From an uncultured bacterium (lineage in GTDB: Bacteria; Patescibacteriota; Saccharimonadia; Saccharimonadales; Saccharimonadaceae): 64,000 bases of DNA. The notes beneath the pieces were generated by a model that was not told the DNA's origin, ran no database searches, and worked only from the letters and a program-made list of their open reading frames with translations. The number at the start of each line of letters is the position of its first letter. The stretch's first letter is position 1. Of the stretch, positions 47,346 through 54,030 are shown piece by piece. The stretch lies in assembly GCA_938030735.1 (NCBI GenBank), contig CALHIM010000010.1:30812-94811 (forward strand). The letters run 5' to 3'. The position numbers were made by a program, and so were the translations under genes.

Positions 47346-48398
47346 CTATCTCGAAAATCGCATTAAAACTGAAAATGTAGTTTTGAATTTTTTAGTTTTC
47401 GGAATTCTCTCATTTTTAGCTAAAATTACACTATGTGTTTCTTCCGCTAACTTTTTCGCAATTGCAAGCCCCAAACCATAACCTTCCGTGTGATTATTAC
47501 AACTTCGAACTTTATCACATCTATAAAATCGATCAAAAAACTTATTTAATTCATCTTGCGGAATTTCATTCGAAAAATTCGAGACAGATAAAACAGCCTG
47601 TCGATTTTGCCTAAAAATCTTCACTTCAATCGGCTCTTTCGAAACATTATATTTCAGCGCATTATCAATCAGAATCATAGCAATTTCATCAATTGCAGTT
47701 TCGTTATTTTGAATAATAAATTCTTTTCCATCTTCGAACTTAATTTTCTTTTCCGCATCTGTAAATTTTGAAATTCTAGCCTTAATAGTTTCGTTCAAAT
47801 TCACAGCTGAAAGTGGAATTTCTTCATTAATTTTCGAAAGACTAAGCAGCATTTTTACCATCGCAGTTAAGCTTTTTGCTTCTTCTAAATTGCTCTCCAG
47901 AACTTCGCGAAGTTCATATTTTGAAGCTGTTTTGTCTTTTAGGATTATTTCAGTTTCAAGCTGGATTGCCGCAAGTGGCGTTCGAATTTCGTGGCTCGCA
48001 TTTGAAACAAATTCAGACTGCAATTTGTGAGCTTTTTCAAGAGGTTCTAAAGCGCGGCGTGCCAGCCAAAAACTACCAATACCGCCACCCAATAAAATTA
48101 AAAAATCTAAAATTAGAATTGATTCAGTAATCTGTTCGCTAGCTCGTTTGTTCCTTGCCGTGATGATTTTTTCACGAATCTCATCTGTCCCATAACTATT
48201 TTTGTCTTTCGAAAAACTTGTTTCAATAAGCGGTGTAGAAATTTCCATAGTATTCGTGTTGATCGAATAAAAAATTACAATATTAAAAATTCCAACAATT
48301 GTTAGCAAAATCAAGAAATATAGCATCGAAAGGCTAAAATGAGCACTTTTAAAAATATCGCCACCGAATTTAAATAATTTTTGCTCTTTATTGTTCAT
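47346..48398 (-). CDS. Two-component sensor histidine kinase
   Basis: 350 residues from ATG 48398. Two membrane helices (about 20-45 and 95-112) flank an extracytoplasmic loop of about 50 residues. HisKA has VSNASHEIRTPLAAI; the ATPase has ILIDNALKYN, FFDRFYRCDKVRS and GYGLGLAIAKKL. The G1 box reads NFSNEIP instead of D-x-G-x-G, a variant seen in some kinases. It overlaps the regulator gene 48388-49062 and is its cognate partner. Signal unknown. Confidence 0.92.
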   Translation of the reverse strand: MNNKEQKLFKFGGDIFKSAHFSLSMLYFLILLTIVGIFNIVIFYSINTNTMEISTPLIETSFSKDKNSYGTDEIREKIITARNKRASEQITESILILDFLILLGGGIGSFWLARRALEPLEKAHKLQSEFVSNASHEIRTPLAAIQLETEIILKDKTASKYELREVLESNLEEAKSLTAMVKMLLSLSKINEEIPLSAVNLNETIKARISKFTDAEKKIKFEDGKEFIIQNNETAIDEIAMILIDNALKYNVSKEPIEVKIFRQNRQAVLSVSNFSNEIPQDELNKFFDRFYRCDKVRSCNNHTEGYGLGLAIAKKLAEETHSVILAKNERIPKTKKFKTTFSVLMRFSR

Positions 48399-49062
48399 CA
48401 ATTTTATATCCTATTCCTCGCACAGTTTTAATTAGTTTCTTCCCAAAAGGCTTATCAACTTTTTCACGTAAATAACTGATATAAACTTCAATATTATTTG
48501 GCAAAATATCTGCATCATAATCCCAAACATGAGCAATAATTTGCTCTTTCGAAACTGGGCGGCCGGCATTTCGCACTAAATATTCGAGAAGTGAAAATTC
48601 TTTATTGGTAAGTTCGATTTTTTGATTATTTCGAAGAACTTCGTGCGCGTTTAAATCTAATGATAGATCTGCAATTTTTAGAATAGTTTCAGCTTGGGTT
48701 TGTGGTCTTCGAAGCAACGCTCGAACACGTGCTAAAAGTTCATCTAGAGCGAAAGGCTTCGTTAAATAATCATCCGCGCCACTATCTAAACCCTCGGTTT
48801 TATCTTTGATCTCACTCAATGCTGTCAAAAGTAAAATTGGCACTTTTTTACCTTCTTCACGGAGTTTTTTAGTTAAGCCTAAACCGTCATAATCTCCCGG
48901 AATCATTCGATCAAGAATCAGTAAATCATAATCAATCATTCCTGCCATCGCGTAAGCATCAGTCCCATCGTATGAAATATCCACTGCATATTTTTCGTTT
49001 TTTAAAGCTCGCCCAAGTGCCCGCGCAATTTTTCGTTCATCTTCAACAATCAAAATTCTCAT
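48388..49062 (-). CDS. OmpR/PhoB-family response regulator
   Basis: 224 residues. Receiver with phospho-Asp in LLILDRMIPGD (about residue 51), LLLTAL and the TKPFAL lysine; C-terminal winged helix with LTNKEFSLLEYLVRNAGRPVS and VRGIGYKI. TAAAAT lies six bases before the ATG, giving a leaderless mRNA. Target genes unknown; the neighbouring orphan (49157) and NatAB system are candidates by position only. Confidence 0.94.
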   Translation of the reverse strand: MRILIVEDERKIARALGRALKNEKYAVDISYDGTDAYAMAGMIDYDLLILDRMIPGDYDGLGLTKKLREEGKKVPILLLTALSEIKDKTEGLDSGADDYLTKPFALDELLARVRALLRRPQTQAETILKIADLSLDLNAHEVLRNNQKIELTNKEFSLLEYLVRNAGRPVSKEQIIAHVWDYDADILPNNIEVYISYLREKVDKPFGKKLIKTVRGIGYKIDEQ

Positions 49063-49068
49063 ATTTTT

Positions 49069-49074
49069 ATTTTA
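49069..49074 (-). promoter_or_regulatory. -10 box of the two-component operon (leaderless)
   Basis: TAAAAT ends six bases before ATG 49062; -35 weak (AGGATT at 49092-49097). Confidence 0.6.
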
Positions 49075-49119
49075 TCACGCTTTACTTAAAAAATCCTGAA
49101 AATTTATTTTTTCAAAAAA

Positions 49120-49141
49120 AGAAAAGCCCCAAAATGAGGCT
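49120..49141 (-). terminator. Terminator of gene 49483-49157
   Basis: AGCCCC (49125-49130) pairs with GAGGCT (49136-49141, with wobble); T-rich tract on minus. Confidence 0.7.
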
Positions 49142-49156
49142 AAATAAGATAGCAAG

Positions 49157-49483
49157 CTATCTCATAAGAAATTTTCGACGAGATCTTTTTTGGTTCGAAT
49201 TTATGGACTTTTCAAGTTCATGTTTGAAAAGTCCAATATAATAGCCAAAACAGGTTGATGGATCAATTTCGAAAAATATGTCAGATCCACTATGTAAAAA
49301 AACAGTTCCAATTCTATCCTCCTCCGCTTTATCAAAAAAAGCTATATATCCCTCTAGAAAATTATATTCCATCGAATATTCTTCACCACCAAAGGATATC
49401 GAGGATCCTCTACTATAAATATTTTCAACTTCATCATCGAAAGATTTTTCAAATATTCTTTTTAAAATATCTTTACTAAACAT
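49157..49483 (-). CDS. Hypothetical orphan protein, 108 residues
   Basis: Acidic first two thirds and a strongly basic end (NQKRSRRKFLMR). The C-terminal helix with FKHELEKSI resembles the FDELENEF helix plus basic tail of orphan 26087-26548, a possible distant relation. Start ATG follows GGAGGTGG. Promoter TTGACT, 17 bases, TATAAT. The leader hairpin GACTTT-AAAGTC lies at 49508-49520. Function unknown. Confidence 0.7.
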   Translation of the reverse strand: MFSKDILKRIFEKSFDDEVENIYSRGSSISFGGEEYSMEYNFLEGYIAFFDKAEEDRIGTVFLHSGSDIFFEIDPSTCFGYYIGLFKHELEKSINSNQKRSRRKFLMR

Positions 49484-49526
49484 AAGGTTCCACCTCCAAT
49501 TTTTTTTGACTTTGAAAGTCTTTTAA

Positions 49527-49555
49527 ATTATACAACTTTTTATAATAAAAGTCAA
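49527..49555 (-). promoter_or_regulatory. Promoter of gene 49483-49157
   Basis: TTGACT (49550-49555), 17-base spacer, TATAAT (49527-49532). Confidence 0.8.
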
Positions 49556-49581
49556 GAGCCGTCCTTTTCGAGCAGCTCTTG
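49553..49581 (-). terminator. Terminator of the NatAB operon
   Basis: CAAGAGC pairs with GCTCTTG around a 15-base loop; its 3' arm is shared with the -35 box of the next gene. Confidence 0.65.
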
Positions 49582-49598
49582 TTATTTTTTAAGTTAAT

Positions 49599-50840
49599 TT
49601 AAGCAATTTTCTTTTTCGAAAAAATACTTTTGAGATTTACTTTTGAACCATAAGAAATTGTCCCAAAGCGGAAGATTCGCACAGCAAGCCAAACGGCAAA
49701 AATCGCAAAAATGACAAGAAGCGAAATTCCAATAAGGGCTTCTGCTAAGCTCAAAGTTCCTAACGTATTTCGAAGAAGCAAAGAAATTGGTGAAGTTAGT
49801 GGGAAGTAGCTCAAGAAGACGGTTAAAGCGCTTGGCTCGCTCGAAAGGAATGAAGGAAGTACGAAAAGTGGCATCATTAGTGGCATAATAATTGCTGCAA
49901 AATAATTTGAAGCCTCTTGTGCAGTTGGCATCGCCGAACCAAGTGCAACAATAAATCCTGTTGTCATCATAAATCCAGCAATTAAAATTACGGCAGAAAT
50001 TGCAATTGTACCAAAATCCCATTTAATAGCTGAGATAATTGACATCAAATCTGGTAAATTTAAATCTTTTGCGAGCGTTCCAATACCTGAAATTACCGCA
50101 AGCCCAATGACAATTGGTAGAATTATTGTTAAAATCTGAACGAGCCCTAAAACCATAATTGAAATAATTTTTCCCAAAATTAAAGTTTTAGCTGAAATGC
50201 TGGTTAAAATCATCTCTGTAACACGGTTTTCTTTTTCTTCAGTCGTGCTTGTAAGCATTCGGTTTGAAAGAAAAACAGTAATAAAATAGAATATTGCTAA
50301 GAAAATTCCCGGCACAATCATTTCTGGAAATTGATTATACTTTTCGCCATTTTTAAAAAATGTTTGCTCAGTTTTATAAGTTTCATTAATCAACGCTAAC
50401 TGATTTTTATTCGTAGCTTGGACGCCAGAATTCTTCAAAATAGTTTTTAAAACCGCTGAATATTTGCCGTTTTCATTGATATTAGTATTTTTTCCATAAA
50501 TTTCAACCTTTTCACTGGTTAAATCTTTTGGTATAAAATAAAATGCACTAATTTTTCCATTTTTTACGGCTTCGATCGCTTTTTGCTTATCGTTCGAAAA
50601 ACTACCCTTTAATTGTAAAACAAGCTCCTTAGAAATTAAGCCACTTTCATCTTGAACCTGGAACGAAAAACTCTCTTTTGCTAATTTTTCTTGATTCTCC
50701 TTCGCTTGTGAGCCTGAAATTGCGCCAAACATAAACATTACACCATAAATTACAGGAATTGCAAAAATTGCAATCCAAAAAGTTGGCTTTTTCAGTGCAC
50801 GGAAGATTTCGAACCTTAAAACTGTTCCTAGATTATACAT
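49599..50840 (-). CDS. ABC-2 type permease (NatB-like)
   Basis: 413 residues. First membrane helix about 20-42, a large extracytoplasmic domain (about 43-175), then five or more helices (about 176-400): the ABC2_membrane_3/NatB layout. The loop after helix 2 (MLTSTTEEKENRVTEMILTS) carries the conserved E-K-E-x-R-x-x-E-x-(L/M) coupling motif. Exports Na+, antibiotic or another substrate with the ATPase at 50833. Overlaps that gene by 8 bases. Confidence 0.85.
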   Translation of the reverse strand: MYNLGTVLRFEIFRALKKPTFWIAIFAIPVIYGVMFMFGAISGSQAKENQEKLAKESFSFQVQDESGLISKELVLQLKGSFSNDKQKAIEAVKNGKISAFYFIPKDLTSEKVEIYGKNTNINENGKYSAVLKTILKNSGVQATNKNQLALINETYKTEQTFFKNGEKYNQFPEMIVPGIFLAIFYFITVFLSNRMLTSTTEEKENRVTEMILTSISAKTLILGKIISIMVLGLVQILTIILPIVIGLAVISGIGTLAKDLNLPDLMSIISAIKWDFGTIAISAVILIAGFMMTTGFIVALGSAMPTAQEASNYFAAIIMPLMMPLFVLPSFLSSEPSALTVFLSYFPLTSPISLLLRNTLGTLSLAEALIGISLLVIFAIFAVWLAVRIFRFGTISYGSKVNLKSIFSKKKIA

Positions 50841-51756
50841 TTTTTACCTCATTTTCCACTTCATTTTCTTCGCCATAAATATTCAAAAAAATCTCATTTA
50901 AAGTTGATTTTTGAACCTTAAAGTTTATAATCTGCAGATTTTTTGAAACCAATTCTTTCAGAATTTCTTGCGAATCAGCTTTTAATGAGAGTTCAGCATA
51001 GTTTGCTTCTTTTTTTATGACCTCAAATTTATCGCTCTTTGGTAGATCACCCACAAATTCAAGAATAATTCGTTGTTCACCAAATTTATTTCGAATTTCA
51101 TCAACCGTTCCATAAGCTTCCATTTTACCATTTTTTAAAAGTAATGCACGGTTACAAATTTTCTCAACTTCTTCCATTTGGTGAGTTACCATCATAATTG
51201 TGGCGCCACGAGCATTTTCTTCCTCGATAATATCCATAAGAAGTTGGCGATTAACAGGATCGAAACCTTTTGTTGGCTCATCTAAAATAAGTATTTCAGG
51301 TTTACCCATAATGGTGATTCCTAACTGGATTTTTTGCTGCTGGCCGCCTGAAAGCTTATCAATATTTAAGTTCGCCTTATCTTCCAAGCCAACACGCTTC
51401 AAATATTTTTTTGAGAACTCTTGAGCTTCTTTTTTTGAGAGGCCTTTAAGTCGCCCAAAATATTGCATCACATCAATAACTTTTTCTTTTTTATAAAGAC
51501 CGCGCTCCTCTGGTAAATACCCAATTGCACCAACTCTTTCGGGAGAAAATTCTTCACCATTAATTAAAAGTTCACCCGAATCTGCCTGATAAATTCCCAG
51601 CAAAGCTCGAATTGTTGTTGTTTTTCCGCTTCCGTTTGATCCTAAAAAACCAAAAATTTCGCCCTTTTTAACATTAAAACTAAGTCCGCGAATAATTTCT
51701 TTATTACCAAACGACAGCTTAAAGTTCTTTATTGAAATTATATCTTTATCTGTCAT
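50833..51756 (-). CDS. ABC transporter ATP-binding protein (NatA-like)
   Basis: 307 residues. Walker A GSNGSGKTTT, signature LSGGQQQK, Walker B ILILDEPTKGFDP and switch His MVTHQMEE, all intact; C-terminal DUF4162-like domain (about 225-300). The -10 box TAAACT ends six bases before the ATG. Forms an exporter with the NatB-like permease. The pair is lodged between the two halves of the ribosomal protein cluster. Confidence 0.92.
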   Translation of the reverse strand: MTDKDIISIKNFKLSFGNKEIIRGLSFNVKKGEIFGFLGSNGSGKTTTIRALLGIYQADSGELLINGEEFSPERVGAIGYLPEERGLYKKEKVIDVMQYFGRLKGLSKKEAQEFSKKYLKRVGLEDKANLNIDKLSGGQQQKIQLGITIMGKPEILILDEPTKGFDPVNRQLLMDIIEEENARGATIMMVTHQMEEVEKICNRALLLKNGKMEAYGTVDEIRNKFGEQRIILEFVGDLPKSDKFEVIKKEANYAELSLKADSQEILKELVSKNLQIINFKVQKSTLNEIFLNIYGEENEVENEVKNV

Positions 51757-51762
51757 ATATAT

Positions 51763-51768
51763 AGTTTA
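51763..51768 (-). promoter_or_regulatory. -10 box of the NatAB operon (leaderless)
   Basis: TAAACT, six bases before ATG 51756. The -35 region is a T-rich run without clear consensus. Confidence 0.5.
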
Positions 51769-51825
51769 GCACAAAAATCAAAAAAAAAAAAAAACAGTTT
51801 TAAGTATTTTTATCTAAAACTAAAA

Positions 51826-51848
51826 CAGCTCGTTTTGAGCTGTTTTAG
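51826..51848 (-). terminator. Terminator of the rplF-rplO operon
   Basis: AAAACAGCTC pairs with GAGCTGTTTT around GTTTT; T-rich sequence follows on minus. Confidence 0.8.
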
Positions 51849-51863
51849 ATACTTCAAGAAGAA

Positions 51864-52328
51864 TTATTTTTCTTCTTTTGCAGATTTCTTCAAAGGTGTT
51901 GCAACTTTTTCGAATTTTCCGCCAGCCTTTTCGATAGCTTCAATGGCAGATTTCGAAGCAGCTTGAACTTTTAAAGTAACTTTTTCGTTCAATTCACCTC
52001 GTGAGATAACCTTAACTTTATGGAAAGGTGTTGAAATATAACCTTCTTCAAAAAGTCGGAAGTTATCAACTTCACCAGCCAAATCATTCAAGTGGTCAAG
52101 ATATACAACTTGAGCTGGTTTTCGCAAAGACTTGAATCCGCGAGCTTTTGGAGTTGCCTGAACAAGTGGATTTTGACCACCTTGGAAAGTTGCACGAAGT
52201 TTCTTTCCTGTTCGAGCCCCCTGACCTTTAGTACCACGACCAGCAGTTTTACCACGACCAGCTGAGATACCGCGACCAACACGAATTTTATCTTTATTTG
52301 CAGAAACTTGGAGTTCATTGTATTTCAT
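51864..52328 (-). CDS. rplO: 50S ribosomal protein L15
   Basis: 154 residues. Gly/Arg-rich start VGRGISAGRGKTAGRGTKGQ, then TFQGGQNPLVQATPKARGF and the C-terminal AIEKAGGKFE. secY, which nearly always follows rplO, is absent; a terminator ends the unit. Confidence 0.96.
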   Translation of the reverse strand: MKYNELQVSANKDKIRVGRGISAGRGKTAGRGTKGQGARTGKKLRATFQGGQNPLVQATPKARGFKSLRKPAQVVYLDHLNDLAGEVDNFRLFEEGYISTPFHKVKVISRGELNEKVTLKVQAASKSAIEAIEKAGGKFEKVATPLKKSAKEEK

Positions 52329-52912
52329 TACTTAGTCTCCTTTTTAGCTTTTGGTGAGTTTAACCATTGTTCTTTAGGAACAAGGCTCTTCAAAGCATCT
52401 ATAGTTGCGTAAGCAATATTAACTTTATTTGTTGAACCAAGTGATTTCGAAAGCATGTTTCGAATTCCTGTTACACCAATAATTTGTCGAACAACACCAC
52501 CAGCGATAATACCAGTACCAGGAGCTGCAGGTTTCAAAAGAACGTGAGCACCAGTTACTTTTTTCTCAGCTTCGTGTGGAATTGTGTCGCCATCAAGTGC
52601 GATTTCAATCATGTTTTTCTTAGCAACATTTGTTGCTTTAGCGATAGCTGCAGTCACATCTTGACCTTTAGCTACACCAACACCAACTTTATTTTTGCGG
52701 TCACCCACAACAACAAGGGCTTTAAAGCGGAAGCGTCGTCCACCTTTAACAACACGAGAAACGCGGTCAATGTTAATTACTAATTCTTCGAATTGTTTTT
52801 CTTCGCGTTCTTGGCGTCGATTATTATTTCGGCGGTCATTTTTTCGACCATTTCGACCGTTGTTTCGGTCGTTATTTCGGCGTGGAGCCTGAGTTTTTTG
52901 AGCTTCAGCCAT
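52328..52912 (-). CDS. rpsE: 30S ribosomal protein S5 with Asn/Arg-rich N-terminal tail
   Basis: 194 residues. Conserved part starts at FEELVINIDRVSRVVKGGRR and contains ALVVVGDRKNKVGVGVAKG, and LLKPAAPGTGIIAGGVVR. Residues 8-40 are an unusual Arg/Asn repeat-like tail (RRNNDRNNGRNGRK and similar), probably disordered and RNA-binding. rpmD does not follow: rplO starts at the stop codon. Confidence 0.95.
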   Translation of the reverse strand: MAEAQKTQAPRRNNDRNNGRNGRKNDRRNNNRRQEREEKQFEELVINIDRVSRVVKGGRRFRFKALVVVGDRKNKVGVGVAKGQDVTAAIAKATNVAKKNMIEIALDGDTIPHEAEKKVTGAHVLLKPAAPGTGIIAGGVVRQIIGVTGIRNMLSKSLGSTNKVNIAYATIDALKSLVPKEQWLNSPKAKKETK

Positions 52913-52914
52913 AT

Positions 52915-53271
52915 TTAGAACTCCAATCCTTCCTTACGAGCAGCATCTGCCAATGCGTGCAAACGACCTGCATATTGGCGACCATTTCGGTCAAATACTA
53001 CTGTATTAATTTTAGCTTTTTTAGCTTTTTTAGCGATTTCTGCACCAATTTTAGCAGCAAGTTCAGTTTTTGTTCCTTTAGCTTTTGAACCAACAGTTGT
53101 TGCTGAAACAAGAGTTTTTTGTGCAACATCGTCGATAATTTGAGCTGAAACATGCAAATTACTAATGGTTACAGTTAATCGTGGGCGTTCAGCTGTTCCA
53201 GAAATTTTTGCTCGAACGCGACCTTTTCGCAAAGCTAAGTTTTGCTTCTTGAGTGCTAATGCTTTAGACAT
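52915..53271 (-). CDS. rplR: 50S ribosomal protein L18
   Basis: 118 residues: RKGRVRAKISGTAERPRLTV, SNLHVSAQIIDD and VVFDRNGRQYAGRLHALADAAR. Binds 5S rRNA with L5. Overlaps rplF by one base. Confidence 0.96.
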   Translation of the reverse strand: MSKALALKKQNLALRKGRVRAKISGTAERPRLTVTISNLHVSAQIIDDVAQKTLVSATTVGSKAKGTKTELAAKIGAEIAKKAKKAKINTVVFDRNGRQYAGRLHALADAARKEGLEF

Positions 53272-53807
53272 TATTTACCTGCCTTTCCTGCTTTTCGCAA
53301 GATAACTTCATCAACATATTTGATACCTTTACCTTTATATGGTTCAGGTTTCTTCAATGCGCGGATTTCTGCCGCAGCTTGGCCAACAGCTTGCTTATCA
53401 ATTCCTGCAACCGTAATAACCATTTTATCATTAGAAAGAGTGATTCCTTCTTTTGCTTTATAGATTACAGGGTGCGAGAAACCAAGTTGCATTTCAAGCT
53501 CTTGTGGATTATTGGTTTGAACACGGAAACCAACTCCGTTAACTTCTAATTTCTTTTCAAAACCTTTTGTAACACCAATAACGGCGTTATTCAAAAGAGC
53601 TCGTTGCAATCCGTGTTGTGCTCGTGCTACTCGTTCGTCATTTTTTCGAACAACCTTCAAAGTTGTGCCGTCAAGTTCGACAGTTACATCTGACAAATGA
53701 GGCACAGTTAGTTCGCCTTTAGCGCCTTTAACTGAAATCTCGTTCTTGTCAATCGTGATTGTCACACCAGCCGGAACCTCAATAGGTAGTTTTCCGATTC
53801 GACTCAT
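53271..53807 (-). CDS. rplF: 50S ribosomal protein L6
   Basis: 178 residues from ATG 53807 (MSRIGKLPIEVPAGV), the family start, with AAAGGA upstream. The frame is open further upstream but only through leader sequence. Conserved segments NNAVIGVTKGFEKKLEVNGVG, LGFSHPV and the ending PEPYKGKGIKYVDE. First gene of the separated rplF-rplR-rpsE-rplO unit. Confidence 0.96.
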   Translation of the reverse strand: MSRIGKLPIEVPAGVTITIDKNEISVKGAKGELTVPHLSDVTVELDGTTLKVVRKNDERVARAQHGLQRALLNNAVIGVTKGFEKKLEVNGVGFRVQTNNPQELEMQLGFSHPVIYKAKEGITLSNDKMVITVAGIDKQAVGQAAAEIRALKKPEPYKGKGIKYVDEVILRKAGKAGK

Positions 53808-53912
53808 TGAACTTTTCCTTTCATTTAAAGAGTGTTTGTTTGCTTCGTGCTGGTCATTTCTTTTGAAATGAGGCGCAAAATCTCCCAAATTTCACTCGCA
53901 TTTAATATTAAC
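53808..53912 (-). promoter_or_regulatory. Leader of the rplF operon with hairpin
   Basis: About 105 bases containing the perfect hairpin TCATTTC-AAAA-GAAATGA. A GGGAG followed by TTG could open an 18-codon leader peptide (weak). Confidence 0.4.
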
Positions 53913-53918
53913 CTTGTA

Positions 53919-53947
53919 ATTTTATCATAATTATTCTTATTTTTCAA
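53919..53947 (-). promoter_or_regulatory. Promoter of the rplF operon
   Basis: TTGAAA (53942-53947), 17-base spacer, TAAAAT (53919-53924). Confidence 0.75.
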
Positions 53948-54030
53948 GCTTTTTCAGCCTTTTTGTTTAAAATATATTTCAAAATAAGTTTTTCATAAAA
54001 TTTATATTGGTTTAAATAATAAAATAATAG

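Noticed and set aside
53271..53888. 27-residue N-terminal extension of L6 from a TTG
   Set aside because: It would use leader sequence; MSRIGKLP at 53807 is the conserved start and has its own ribosome site.
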